Assembly: GCF_014395425.1 (NCBI RefSeq)
Contig: NZ_CP060711.1
Location: forward strand, 1,736,001 to 1,800,000
Direction of reading: 5' to 3'
DNA from: Thermomonas brevis
GTDB lineage: Bacteria > Pseudomonadota > Gammaproteobacteria > Xanthomonadales > Xanthomonadaceae
DNA: 64,000 bases
Numbering within the stretch: position 1 is the first letter of the stretch; every line of letters starts with the position of its first letter. The notes beneath the pieces are model-generated. The model ran no database searches, was not told the DNA's origin, and worked only from the letters and a program-made list of their open reading frames with translations. Positions 49,471-59,380 of the stretch are shown here, piece by piece. The position numbers and the translations under genes are program-made.

Positions 49471-49974
49471 TTACTTCGCCTTGGCTTCCATCTTCTTGGC
49501 CCAGGCTTCCAATTCCTTGGCCGCCTGCTCCATCTTCTTAACCTCGGCCGGGTCGGCCATCTTGCGCAGGCCCGCGCACTCCTCCTCGAACCTGGCCGGG
49601 TTCTGCACCTTGGCAGCCTCACCCTGCGCCAGCGCACTGCGATAAAGCACCTCGATCTCGGCAGCGCTCACGCCATTCACGGCGGCCTCGACCTTCATCC
49701 TGGCGAGGCCCGCTTCCGCCTCGGCCGGCTTGGCCACGCCGCAGACCACGGTCATCGCCGCCATCGCCGCACCCAGCTTGTAAGCGTCGGACTTCTTCAG
49801 CGTCGACGCGCTGGCCGAATCATCCTCCGTGCCCGCGGCCTCCTGCGCTTCCGCCGGAACCGCCGCAGCCGCGGCCTCCGGGGTTGTAGCGTCCTGCGCG
49901 GCGGCTTCCTTCTTGCAACCGCATACCACCACCATCGCCATACTCAGGGCCAGGGCCATCTTGTTCAAACGCAC
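49471..49974 (-). CDS. Small lipoprotein of unknown function
   Basis: 167 aa. Lipoprotein signal (LALSMAMVVVCGC, lipid Cys about 20) followed by an Ala/Glu-rich tether (23-60) and a helical domain (about 60-167) with two cysteines (VVCGVAKP and EECAGLRK) that could form a disulfide. The end is a Lys/Glu/Ala coiled helix. No known family. It lies in the same direction as another lipoprotein gene 175 bp upstream, possibly a separate transcript since a terminator lies between. Confidence 0.8.
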   Translation of the reverse strand: MRLNKMALALSMAMVVVCGCKKEAAAQDATTPEAAAAAVPAEAQEAAGTEDDSASASTLKKSDAYKLGAAMAAMTVVCGVAKPAEAEAGLARMKVEAAVNGVSAAEIEVLYRSALAQGEAAKVQNPARFEEECAGLRKMADPAEVKKMEQAAKELEAWAKKMEAKAK

Positions 49975-50096
49975 GGTTCACTCCAGCGGTCGGGGGAGCG
50001 CGAAGTGTAGCGAACGCGACTTCGATGGCGACTTCGTTTTCGTCGTCGCGACGTAGGCCTCTCGCTTCACTCCCACGCATGCTGCGTTACTCGCGG

Positions 50097-50122
50097 CAAA
50101 ACGCCCGGCATGAGCCGGGCGT
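50097..50122 (-). terminator. Rho-independent terminator of the 50150 lipoprotein gene
   Basis: ACGCCCGGC and GCCGGGCGT stem with a TCAT loop, followed by TTTTGC on the minus strand. Confidence 0.8.
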
Positions 50123-50149
50123 TCGCGGTGTCGCGCAAAGCGGCGCGGC

Positions 50150-50848
50150 TTACTTCGCCGGCGCCTCCGGCAACGGACCTTCCGCCACCATCAGCGCGCC
50201 CTGGTCGTTGCCGCTCTGGAACACGATCCAGATCGCCTTGTCGGCGCGGCGGATGACGTAGGTGTCGGCGTCGGCGTCGTACCAGTAGGCGTTCTGCATG
50301 CGGCTGAATTCCTGGCGGAAATCGCTCAACACCTTCTCGTTGGCATCCCAGGTCGCCTCGTCGAAGCTGCGCTCGGTGACGCGCACGCCGCCCAGCGCCT
50401 CGATGGCCTGTTGCACGTTCTTGCGGACTTCGAACCTGGAATAGGTCTTGCCGTCGCTGTTGTCGATCTCGTCGCTGAAGACCTTGCCTTCCACCCACAG
50501 CAGCTGGCCGCCGGTCCACACCGGCACGCGGGCCAGGTCCTTGCTGCGCGACGACAGGTTGTCGGCGTAGTCGAACTCGTAGCCCGCCGGCAGCGCGACG
50601 TAGGGCCACGCCGGCAGCGGCTTGTCGCTGACCGGAATGGCGCCGATGTCGAAGGCGGCGGCAGCAGCGGTGGCAGCCGGTGCGGCGGCGGGCGCCGTGT
50701 CCGCGGCAGGTTGCGCGGCGGGCGCATCGGCGGCGGCCGGTGCCTCCGCGGCGGCGGCGGCGGCCTCCGGCTTCTTGCACGCCGTCAGGGCCACGCCCAC
50801 GGCCAGGCCCAGCGCCAGCATCGGAACGGCGGACTTCATCGACATCAC
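50150..50848 (-). CDS. Lipoprotein related to the N-terminal domain of the OmpA lipoprotein at 54888
   Basis: 232 aa. Lipobox LTAC, long Ala/Pro-rich tether (27-65), then a globular domain: FDIGAIPVSDKPLPAWPYVALPAGY, LLWVEGKVF, TYVIRRADKAIWIVFQSGNDQGALMVAEG. The protein at 54888 has FDISAIPVSTATLGDFPYISLPPGY, AHWVEGRFY, TYLVRRNDGNIWIHFAQGTTQGGIIVGQE at the same order, so both share an unnamed domain. This one lacks the OmpA peptidoglycan-binding part. ATG at 50848; a second in-frame ATG nine bases later is equally possible. Confidence 0.82.
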   Translation of the reverse strand: MMSMKSAVPMLALGLAVGVALTACKKPEAAAAAAEAPAAADAPAAQPAADTAPAAAPAATAAAAAFDIGAIPVSDKPLPAWPYVALPAGYEFDYADNLSSRSKDLARVPVWTGGQLLWVEGKVFSDEIDNSDGKTYSRFEVRKNVQQAIEALGGVRVTERSFDEATWDANEKVLSDFRQEFSRMQNAYWYDADADTYVIRRADKAIWIVFQSGNDQGALMVAEGPLPEAPAK

Positions 50849-50918
50849 TTCGGCTCCAGTTCGGGGGAATGAGCGGCGAAGTGTAAGCGATGGGATCGCG
50901 GCGGAAATCGCGCCCGCG

Positions 50919-51685
50919 TCAGCTCCGCAAGCCCACGCCGCGCTTGAGCAGCCACAGCCCCAGCGCCGACAGCGCGGCCACGAAGCCCAGCATCAGCCCG
51001 TAGGCCACCCACAGCGGCACGTCGCTCACGCCCAGCAGGCCGTAGCGGAAGGCGTTGACCATGTAGAAGATCGGGTTGGCGTGGGTGGCGGCCTCGGCCC
51101 AGCCCGGCAGCAGCTTGACCGAATAGAACACGCCGCCGAGGTAGGTCAGCGGGGTGAGGATGAAGGTCGGGACGATGGCGATGTCGTCGAACTTCTTCGC
51201 GTACACCGCGTTGACGAAGCCGGCCAGCGAGAAGATCGTCGCGCCCAACAGCACCGAGGTCAGCGTCACCAGCGGATGCGGCATCTCGACGCGGGTGAAG
51301 CACATCGCGATGCCCAGCACGATCACGCCGACCATCAGCCCGCGCAGCACCGCGCCGGCCACGTAGCCGCCCAGGATCACCCAGTTGGGCATCGGGCTGA
51401 CCAGCAGTTCCTCGACATGACGGCCGAACTTGGCGCCGAAGAAGGAGCTGCTGATGTTGCCGTAGCTGTTCTGGATCACGCTCATCATCACCAGGCCAGG
51501 GACGATGAAGTCCATGTAGCGCACGCCGTCCATCTCCCGCACCTGCGCGCCGATCAGCTTGCCGAAGATCAGGAAGTACAGGGTCATGGTGATCGCGGGC
51601 GGGATCAGCGTCTGCGTCCAGATGCGCAGGATGCGCATGATCTCGCGGCGGGCGATGGTGGCGAGCGCAGTCAGGTTGGGGTTGC

Positions 51686-51689
<4 letters not shown>
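50919..51689 (-). CDS. ABC-2 type transporter permease
   Basis: 256 aa with six membrane segments. ABC-2 family features: ARREIMRILRIWTQTLIPP, FIVPGLVMMSVIQNSYGNISSSFFGAKFGRHVEELLVSPMPN and YLGGVFYSVKLLPGWAEAATHANPIFYMVNAFRYG. It resembles the YadH family. The start overlaps the stop of the ATPase gene by 4 bp. Probably an exporter; substrate unknown. Confidence 0.92.
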
Positions 51690-52642
<953 letters not shown>

Positions 52643-52730
52643 GCATGGCCTCGTGCGCGGAGCCCGCGCGGGAAGCCGGTAGTATAGGCAGCCTCGTGGC
52701 GCCACCCTTGCCACGCTGTGTTGCAACGAC

Positions 52731-53495
52731 GTGGCCATCACCCATTTCCCGCTGAAACTGACCGCGCGCCGGATGATCGCGCCCACCGTGGCGCACCTGT
52801 CGTTCCTGCGCGACGACGGCGAGCCGCTGCCCTGCATCCCCGGCCAGTTCGTGCAGATCCATTTCCAGTACGCCGACGGCAGCGCCGCGCGGCGCAGCTA
52901 TTCCATCGCCATCGGCCGCGACCCCGACGCCGCGCCGGACGCGCGGGTGGAGATCGCGGTCAGCTACGTCCCGGGCGGCGCGGCGACCGCGCTGTTCGAG
53001 GCGCTGGCGCTCGGCGCGACGGTCGACGCCAGCGGCCCGTTCGGGCGCTTCTGCCTGTATCCGAACGACGCCAACCGCCGCTACCTGCTGATCGGCACCG
53101 GCACCGGCATCACCCCGTACCGGGCGATGCTGCCGCAGCTGGAACGGCAGATGGCCGAGCGCGGCGTCGAGGTCGTGCTGCTGCAGGGTGCGCGCACGCC
53201 GGCCGAACTGCTGTACGGCGACGAGTTCCGCGCCTTCGCCGCAGCCCATCCGCGCTTCCGCTACATGCCCTGCCTGTCGCGCGAGCTGCCGGCCGCCGAT
53301 TCGCCGCTGGCCCATCCCGACGTGCGCCACGGCTACGTGCAGAACGTGCTGCCGGAGCTGGCGCCCGACCCGGCCGCCGACATCGCCTACCTGTGCGGCA
53401 ATCCCGACATGGTCGATGCCAGCTTCGAGGCATTGAAGGCGATCGGCCTGCCGGTGCCGATGATCCGGCGCGAGAAATACGTCAGCAACAAGTAG
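52731..53495 (+). CDS. Ferredoxin-NADP+ reductase-type flavoenzyme
   Basis: 254 aa from a GTG start. FAD-binding RRSYSIAIG with the PGQFVQIHF strand, NADPH-binding GTGTGITPYRAML, and the late LCGNPDMVDASFEALKAIG. A final REKYVSNK lacks the C-terminal aromatic stack of plant-type enzymes and is close to bacterial Fpr relatives. It moves electrons between NADPH and a ferredoxin or flavodoxin. Divergent from the ABC exporter (88-bp gap). Confidence 0.85.
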   Translation: MAITHFPLKLTARRMIAPTVAHLSFLRDDGEPLPCIPGQFVQIHFQYADGSAARRSYSIAIGRDPDAAPDARVEIAVSYVPGGAATALFEALALGATVDASGPFGRFCLYPNDANRRYLLIGTGTGITPYRAMLPQLERQMAERGVEVVLLQGARTPAELLYGDEFRAFAAAHPRFRYMPCLSRELPAADSPLAHPDVRHGYVQNVLPELAPDPAADIAYLCGNPDMVDASFEALKAIGLPVPMIRREKYVSNK

Positions 53496-53578
53496 CGCCG
53501 AACGCGCCGCGCGCTCACGCGGGGCGGAAGAAGAATGAGGCACGATAACCGCACCGCGTCCGCGCACCCGCGTTCCCG

Positions 53579-54763
53579 ATGACCCTGCATCTCCCCACCA
53601 TCGCCGTCATCGGCCTGCTGCTGTACTTCGGCATCGCCGTCGGGTTCTCGCTGGTCATGCTCATGCTGCGCGGCCAGCCGGTGCCGCGCCTGTGGGCCGC
53701 CAGCCTGTGGGCCGCCGCGATCAACACCGCCATGTTCGGCCTGCCGCTGCCGATCCCGGAAGCGGCGTCGATCCTGATCCGCAACGGCTTCGGCATGCTC
53801 AGCAGCGTGCTGATGGTCGCCGGCGTGGCGATGCACGTCGGCCGCCGCCCGCCTTGGCGCGCGGCGTCGGCATTGGGCGGCGCCTACCTGCTCGGCATCG
53901 CCTGGTTCAGCCTGGTCACGCCCGACCTCGGCACGCGGCTGCTGATGTACGGCGTGGTGCTCACCGCCTTCAAGTTCTGGGAAGCCTGGCTGCTGCTGCG
54001 CCACGCGCCGGCCGAACTGCGGGTCAGCTGCCGGCTGGCGGCGACCGTGTTCCTGCTCGACGCCGCGCTGTTCCTGCTGCGCGGCCTGCTGCCGACGGCG
54101 CCCGACGCGGGCAACGAGGTGATGCGCGCGGGCCTGCCGATCTACATCGGCTATATCGGCGGCCTGTTCGTCATCCTCGCCCAGACCTTCGCCCTGATGA
54201 TCCTGCTGGTCGAGCGGCAGCTGGTGGAGCTGCGCCGGCTGGCGCGCACCGACGAGCTCACCGGCGCGCTCAACCGCGCCGCGCTGCTGGACGACGGCCA
54301 GCACCAGCTCGCCCTGTGCCAGCGCCAGCAGCGTCCGTTCTCGGCGCTGCTGCTGGACCTGGATTTCTTCAAGCGCATCAACGACACCTGGGGCCACCAG
54401 GCCGGCGACGACGCGCTGCGCCACAGCTTCCGCACCCTGCGCGACGACCTGCGCAGCTACGACGTGCTGTTCGGCCGCTACGGCGGCGAGGAGTTCGTGC
54501 TGTTCCTGCCGGGAGTGGCGATGGCGCAGGCGTGCGCGCTCGCGGAGCGGCTGCGCGCAACCCTGGCCGCGCATCCGCTGGCTCGCGTAGAGCAGCCCGC
54601 GATTCCGCTGACCGTGAGCATCGGCGTATCCGAGGCCGATGTCGGCGCGAGCCTCGACCAGCTGCTGGCGCGGGCCGACGCTGCGCTCTACCGGGCCAAG
54701 GCGAGTGGCCGCAACCGGGTGGTCTGCGACGAGCTGGCGGCTGGCGCGGGCGGAACCGCCTGA
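53579..54763 (+). CDS. Membrane diguanylate cyclase (GGDEF)
   Basis: 394 aa. Residues 5-212 have about seven membrane helices. The GGDEF domain (about 215-385) has TDELTGALNRAAL, DLDFFKRINDTWGH and the active-site GGEEF at 302-306. An RxxD (292-295) sits six residues before it, one more than in the standard inhibitory site, so product inhibition is uncertain. It synthesises c-di-GMP. No EAL domain. Single gene. Confidence 0.93.
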   Translation: MTLHLPTIAVIGLLLYFGIAVGFSLVMLMLRGQPVPRLWAASLWAAAINTAMFGLPLPIPEAASILIRNGFGMLSSVLMVAGVAMHVGRRPPWRAASALGGAYLLGIAWFSLVTPDLGTRLLMYGVVLTAFKFWEAWLLLRHAPAELRVSCRLAATVFLLDAALFLLRGLLPTAPDAGNEVMRAGLPIYIGYIGGLFVILAQTFALMILLVERQLVELRRLARTDELTGALNRAALLDDGQHQLALCQRQQRPFSALLLDLDFFKRINDTWGHQAGDDALRHSFRTLRDDLRSYDVLFGRYGGEEFVLFLPGVAMAQACALAERLRATLAAHPLARVEQPAIPLTVSIGVSEADVGASLDQLLARADAALYRAKASGRNRVVCDELAAGAGGTA

Positions 54764-54837
54764 GGAGTCCACAGCGGTATCGCTTTACCACTGCTGTCGA
54801 CATAGCCGCTCAAGGGCCGCCCGCTTCAACGCATGCT

Positions 54838-54863
54838 CCTCCTCCTTCCTAGAAAAGGAGGAG
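54838..54863 (+). terminator. Hairpin downstream of the diguanylate cyclase gene
   Basis: CTCCTCCTT and AAGGAGGAG arms with a short loop. No strong T-run follows, so termination is unproven; an AGGAGG sequence here is not near a start codon. Confidence 0.4.
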
Positions 54864-54887
54864 TTACACGTTGCTGTGCATCTACAC

Positions 54888-55925
54888 TCAGCGCTTGACC
54901 AGCTCCACGCGCCGGTTCTTCGCCTTGCCCTCACCCGTGCCGTTGTCGGCCACCGGCCGCGCGGAACCGAAGCCTGCAGCGCTCAAGCGCGCGGCGTCGA
55001 TGCCCTTGCCGGTCAGCAACACAACGACTGCCTTAGCGCGTTCCTCGGAAAGCTGCTGATTGTGCGCGGCGTCGCCGGTGTTGTCGGTATGGCCGTTAAT
55101 GGCGAGCTTGAGCGAAGGATCATCCTTCAGCAGTGCGGCGACCTGCTCGATCTGCGGCAACGAGTCCGGCAGCACATCGGTCTTGTCGGTGGCGAAGTTG
55201 ACCTGCAGCGCCACCTTACCGACCGCGTCCAGCTGCTTCTTTATTTCGCTCGCAGGCAGCAGCTGCGCGGTCTGCTGGAACGCTTTCTCTTGACCGACGA
55301 TGATGCCGCCCTGGGTCGTGCCTTGGGCGAAATGGATCCAGATATTGCCGTCGTTGCGGCGCACCAAGTACGTCTTGACCTTCACGTCTTCGCTGTAGAC
55401 ATCGCCCAGCCCCTTGAGGAACCCCATGGTGATCTCTTCGCCCCAGCCGTTGACGGTCTCGTAGGGAATGTGTTCGTCCGAAACCTTCGACCCGCCTATT
55501 TGCTCGACTTGGGCTTCCAGGTTCCTGAGCAACTCGTAAGGGTTGTATTCGCCTTCCTCGTCCGGATAGACGTTGACCAGATAGAAGCGCCCTTCCACCC
55601 AATGCGCCTGGGCCTTCACCCAGAACGGGAAGCGCGCGAACCGCTTGGTTTCAGGTTCCCCGTTGCTCATGTAGCCCGGCGGAAGGCTGATGTAGGGGAA
55701 GTCGCCCAAGGTCGCCGTGCTCACCGGAATCGCCGAGATGTCGAACTCGGCCGGTTTCGAGCTTTCCTCGGCCTTGGCCTTCTTCGCATCGATGGCTTTT
55801 TCCAGCGCCGACGCGTCCGCGTTCTTTATTGTTTCGTTCGTTTTTTCGTTTTTGCAGCCAGGCAGCAGCGCTGCCGCGATGGCCGCAGCCATGCCCATCG
55901 CCAATCCGATTTTTTCCAAACGCAT
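54888..55925 (-). CDS. OmpA-family lipoprotein with unnamed N-terminal domain
   Basis: 345 aa. Lipobox LLPGC (Cys about 24), a charged linker, then about 60-215 the domain shared with the lipoprotein at 50150. The C-terminal OmpA domain (about 228-345) has LQVNFATDKTDVLPDS, INGHTDNTGDAAHNQQLSEERAKAV and AAGFGSARPVADN, including the diaminopimelate-binding Asp and Arg positions. It likely tethers the outer membrane to peptidoglycan. It is 60 bp downstream of the tad operon's last gene in the same direction and may be co-transcribed. Confidence 0.9.
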   Translation of the reverse strand: MRLEKIGLAMGMAAAIAAALLPGCKNEKTNETIKNADASALEKAIDAKKAKAEESSKPAEFDISAIPVSTATLGDFPYISLPPGYMSNGEPETKRFARFPFWVKAQAHWVEGRFYLVNVYPDEEGEYNPYELLRNLEAQVEQIGGSKVSDEHIPYETVNGWGEEITMGFLKGLGDVYSEDVKVKTYLVRRNDGNIWIHFAQGTTQGGIIVGQEKAFQQTAQLLPASEIKKQLDAVGKVALQVNFATDKTDVLPDSLPQIEQVAALLKDDPSLKLAINGHTDNTGDAAHNQQLSEERAKAVVVLLTGKGIDAARLSAAGFGSARPVADNGTGEGKAKNRRVELVKR

Positions 55926-55985
55926 CTATCGCTCCTTGAGTCTGCAAATCATGATTTTAGCGAACGCCCCAAGACGGACGTCGCG

Positions 55986-56603
55986 CTATCTGGAGTCCGC
56001 AGGATCCGTCGGCACCGGCCTCTCGAACAGCGCATCCGGCAGCGGTTCGTAACGCACCGAACGCACTTGCCAGCGCTTTCCCAATCCAGCACTAGCATCG
56101 CCTTCGTAGCCGAGCACGAAGCCGGTTTCCTCGTCCAGCCACATCCGGCCCTGCCGGGTCATGCCGGGACCGGTGGGATTCGCCAGTCGGTAGCGCCACT
56201 GCCTGGCATTGCGCCCGGCGTACACGCCTTCGCCCATGCGCTGGCAGTCGGCGAACAGGCCCTGCCCGGCGCACGGTTGTCCCGGGTCGGCGTGCAACGG
56301 CCAGCGCCCGGACGGCAACGGCAGCACGCCGCCGTGCTCGTCCTCGATCCAGCCAGCGGCCTTGCCTGCGGGCAACACCAGCGCATACGCCTTGCCCGTA
56401 TTGTCGCGGAACTGGATGCGCACGGCGTCGCCGCGGAAGAACACCGTTGCCTCATCCATCGCGCCGCGCGGCCGGGTGCGGGTGAACGCGCTCAGCTGGT
56501 TGGTCAACACGCTGGCCGTGCCGGACAGCGGTTCGGCCGCCTGCACCGCAGGGAAGGCCAGCAACGTCGGCAACAACGCGGCGAACACTCCCAATCGGCT
56601 CAT
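55986..56603 (-). CDS. Secreted protein of unknown function in the tad operon
   Basis: 205 aa. Signal peptide LLAFPAVQAAEPL. A beta-rich body with EATVFFRGDAVRIQFRDNTGKAYALVLPAGKAAGWIEDEHGGVLPLPSG and a pair of cysteines (PCAGQGLFADCQRM). The layout (outer-membrane-lipoprotein-sorting-like strand pattern) has no firm family. The ATG overlaps the tadE stop by 4 bp, which makes it part of the pilus operon. It might be an accessory or assembly factor. Confidence 0.75.
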   Translation of the reverse strand: MSRLGVFAALLPTLLAFPAVQAAEPLSGTASVLTNQLSAFTRTRPRGAMDEATVFFRGDAVRIQFRDNTGKAYALVLPAGKAAGWIEDEHGGVLPLPSGRWPLHADPGQPCAGQGLFADCQRMGEGVYAGRNARQWRYRLANPTGPGMTRQGRMWLDEETGFVLGYEGDASAGLGKRWQVRSVRYEPLPDALFERPVPTDPADSR

Positions 56604-57268
56604 TTGTCCAGGTTCGCCCGTTGGTAGATGGGGCTCTGCATGCGCACGATCGCATACGCCTCGATGGGCAGGCGGCCACTGAAGGCATTCAGGGGCGAGG
56701 ATTCGAACGTCCCCGCTTTCAGGTAGGCGGACTTTCCGCCCAGCACCCAGCCCACAAAGGGCACCACCAACGGCGCGTCGTACGTGACCTTCACCTTCAG
56801 CAGGTTGGCGTCCTGCACGTTCACGCCACTGCTGCCCGCGGCATGGCTGCGGTAAGCCAAGGTGTCGTTCGGCAAGGCGTACTGGCCGTTGTACTGGCGT
56901 TCCTTGAACTCGTCCCAGGCCGCTCGCGTCGGATTGACGACGGTGATCCTACCGTGCAGGAGCAGATCCGCCCGTGCCTTGGCATACGCCGCTTCCATCT
57001 CCGCCATACCGGTCTTGTGCGCGTACAGCGGCAGCATGCCCTTGGCGAAGGCGACTCGCATCTCGCCCGGATTCGCGCCGCTCACGGCGCCGGCGCGCGC
57101 GGTCATCAGCGCGGCATAGTCCAGCGTCGATTTCATCCGGTACAGCAGCGCCGCCTGCACCACCATCAGGATCATGAAGAACACCAGCGGCGCGACGATC
57201 AGCAGTTCGACCATCGCCTGACCGGCTGCACGATCACGATGCGCACCCTTGTCCCGACGCTTCGTCAT
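56600..57268 (-). CDS. tadE: TadE-like pseudopilin
   Basis: 222 aa. A basic lead (MTKRRDKGAHRDRAAG) is followed by GQAMVELLIVAPLVFFMILMVVQAALLY, the TadE prepilin-like helix with a Glu at +5, and a periplasmic domain (about 45-222). The start is placed at the ATG directly before this motif, with a 4-bp overlap to the DUF192 gene. Role in assembly of Flp pili in the Tad system. Confidence 0.85.
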   Translation of the reverse strand: MTKRRDKGAHRDRAAGQAMVELLIVAPLVFFMILMVVQAALLYRMKSTLDYAALMTARAGAVSGANPGEMRVAFAKGMLPLYAHKTGMAEMEAAYAKARADLLLHGRITVVNPTRAAWDEFKERQYNGQYALPNDTLAYRSHAAGSSGVNVQDANLLKVKVTYDAPLVVPFVGWVLGGKSAYLKAGTFESSPLNAFSGRLPIEAYAIVRMQSPIYQRANLDK

Positions 57269-57648
57269 GCCTGCCCGCCTTCGTGCGGAAGTTCCCGCGC
57301 GCTCCGCCATTGCCAACGTTCTCCCTGGCGAGGATGCAGGCGCGCCAATGCACCGCCGTGGAACTCCACCGTCGCCGCGGCGCCCCGGCAGGCGGACAGC
57401 CGCCACGGCGCCACGTGTTCGCGCCAGCCCACTACCATACCGGTGCGATCGAGGTACACCAGATCCAGCGGGTAGCGCATGCCGATGGTATGCACGCTGG
57501 CGCATGGCGTGATCAGCAGTGCCTGCGAGCCGTCGGCGGCCAGCGGCGGGCGCGCCAGCAATCCACGCATGCGCGACCACCAGCGATCCGCTGCCCACAC
57601 TTGCGGAATGGGCGCCGCATCGCCGCGCTCGATCCGCCCCAATCTCAC
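57265..57648 (-). CDS. DUF192-family protein
   Basis: 127 aa. RMRGLLARPPL, LLITPCASVHTIGMRYPLDLVYLDRTG, WREHVAPWRLSACRGAAATVEFHGG: the DUF192 pattern, with Cys/His/Met in TPCASVHTIGM. Most DUF192 proteins are exported; no signal peptide is seen here. Embedded in the tad operon by 4-bp overlaps on both sides (tadC and tadE). Function unknown. Confidence 0.88.
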   Translation of the reverse strand: MRLGRIERGDAAPIPQVWAADRWWSRMRGLLARPPLAADGSQALLITPCASVHTIGMRYPLDLVYLDRTGMVVGWREHVAPWRLSACRGAAATVEFHGGALARLHPRQGERWQWRSARELPHEGGQA

Positions 57649-58535
57649 AGGATCCCCTCCTGCAGCATCTTCAGATAGATGAAGTAGCCGATGAACAGGA
57701 AAATCAGCGGGAAGAAGAACATCACCAGCGGCAGCATCATCTTCACCGGCGCTTCCAGCGCGAGCTTTTCCGCGCGCAGGAAGCGTTCCTCGCGCCGCTG
57801 GTTGGCCTGCGCGCGCAGAGTGTCGCTGAGGTTGGCGCCGACCTTGTCGGCCTGGATCAACGCGCTGGTGAAACTAGTGATCTGGCCGATGTCCATGCGT
57901 TCGGCCATCCGCTTCAACGCCTCCGCGCGCGGCAGGCCGGCGCGCACGTCGCGCAGCATCCGCGAGAACTCCTGAGACAAGGCGCCGGCCGGTCCCTTCG
58001 CCACCGCCTGTTCGATGCCGCCGGTGACGTTCAGGCCGGCTTCCACCGACATGGTGATGAAGTCCAGGTACACCGGCAGGTCGCGCACCACCGCGCGTTC
58101 CCGCAGCTTGCGTCTCTCGGTCAGCCACAGCATCGGATACAACCAGCCAAGGAAGCCGCCGAACACCAAACACAGCAACGCCGATCCGACATCGAGCCGC
58201 CCCAGCATCAGCAGGCAAAGCGCGAAGAACACCGCTGTCACTATCGCGCTGGACAGGCGCAGGCCGTAGAACTCCTCCGGCGTGAGCGTGTAGTCCTGGC
58301 CCGCCGCCTGCAGCTGGCGATGGGTATGCTCCAGCTGGACCACGTTCAACCGCGGCGCGATGCGCCGGGTCAGCACCGTCACCAGCGGCCACATCATCTG
58401 CATCAGTTTCGGCAGCGGATCGTAGTAGGTACGGTCTTCGAGCGCCACTTCGTTGATCGCGCCGCGCGTGCCCAGCATCGCCAGGACCACAGCCCCCGCC
58501 GCCAGCAACGCCACCAGGACAAGTATCCAGTTCAT
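57645..58535 (-). CDS. tadC: Tad pilus inner-membrane platform protein TadC
   Basis: 296 aa, GspF/T2SSF domain. A first membrane helix (1-22), then TRRIAPRLNVV, a cytoplasmic GspF-like helical block (RDLPVYLDFITMSVEAGLNVTGGIEQAV... ERMDIGQITSFTSALIQADKVGANLSDTL) and C-terminal helices. Pairs with TadB to form the pilus platform. Overlaps tadB by 4 bp. Confidence 0.92.
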   Translation of the reverse strand: MNWILVLVALLAAGAVVLAMLGTRGAINEVALEDRTYYDPLPKLMQMMWPLVTVLTRRIAPRLNVVQLEHTHRQLQAAGQDYTLTPEEFYGLRLSSAIVTAVFFALCLLMLGRLDVGSALLCLVFGGFLGWLYPMLWLTERRKLRERAVVRDLPVYLDFITMSVEAGLNVTGGIEQAVAKGPAGALSQEFSRMLRDVRAGLPRAEALKRMAERMDIGQITSFTSALIQADKVGANLSDTLRAQANQRREERFLRAEKLALEAPVKMMLPLVMFFFPLIFLFIGYFIYLKMLQEGIL

Positions 58536-59380
58536 ACGTCGATCGTCATGATCTTCTTGCACATGCGGTAGCCGAGGTACTCCATCACCAGGCAGACGCT
58601 GGTCACCAGCCAGCCGTGCCAGCTGTGGAACATCGGCTGCATGGTGTCGGCGTACATCAGCGACAGGTAGCCGATCAGGAACACCGGCAGCAGGGCCATC
58701 ACGATGCCCTGCAGTTTGCCCTGCGCGGTCAGCGCCTTGACCTTCTTCTCCATGATCAGGCGGCGGCGCAATGTCTCGGCCAGTGTGGCCAGCGTTTCGG
58801 CCAGGTTGCCGCCGACTTCGCGCGAGATGTTCACCGCCGACACGAACAGCTCCGCATCGACGATGGGAACGCGCTTGGCGAAGCTGTCCAGCGCGGCCTC
58901 GGCGCGCACGCCCATGTGCTGCTGGCGCAGCACCAGCGCCAGTTCCTGCGCCAATGGCGGCTGGCCGTCCTGCACCAGCACTTCCATCGCCGGCGCGAAA
59001 CCGACGCCGGCGCGCAGGCTGCTGGCGAGCATCTGCAACGCGTCGGGCAACTGTTCCTGGATCCGCTCGATCCGGCGCGCGCGCAGCCACACATAGATCT
59101 TGCGCGGCGCGAACACCAGCACGACCGCCGCCAGGATGGCGAACAGCCCGCCGGCCAGCAGCCAAACCAGCAGCGGAATCACCAGCAGCGCGACCGCGTT
59201 GGCCCGGAACAGCTGTCCCGGCTCCATGAACATGAACATGTCGGCCAGGTTCACCCGCGCCTGGCTGAGGAAGTTGGCGCGGTATTCGCCCAGGAATTTT
59301 TCGCCGACCCGCAGCGACAACAGCAGCACCAGCGCGGTGCCGCCGAACACCAGCGCCGCGATCAGCCAGACCGCCATCAT
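58532..59380 (-). CDS. tadB: Tad pilus inner-membrane platform protein TadB
   Basis: 282 aa, GspF/T2SSF domain. Three to four membrane helices and the GspF block (QLPDALQMLASSLRAGVGFAPAMEVLVQDGQPPLAQELALVLRQQHMGVRAEAALDSFAKRVP...VGGNLAETLATLAETLRRR). Begins MMA, the first ATG overlapping the tadA stop. Works with TadC and the TadA ATPase. Confidence 0.93.
   Translation of the reverse strand: MMAVWLIAALVFGGTALVLLLSLRVGEKFLGEYRANFLSQARVNLADMFMFMEPGQLFRANAVALLVIPLLVWLLAGGLFAILAAVVLVFAPRKIYVWLRARRIERIQEQLPDALQMLASSLRAGVGFAPAMEVLVQDGQPPLAQELALVLRQQHMGVRAEAALDSFAKRVPIVDAELFVSAVNISREVGGNLAETLATLAETLRRRLIMEKKVKALTAQGKLQGIVMALLPVFLIGYLSLMYADTMQPMFHSWHGWLVTSVCLVMEYLGYRMCKKIMTIDV

Noticed and set aside
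54830..54870. AGGAGG sequence as a ribosome-binding site of a hidden small gene
   Set aside because: No start codon with a supported frame follows at the right spacing; it is one arm of a hairpin after the diguanylate cyclase gene.
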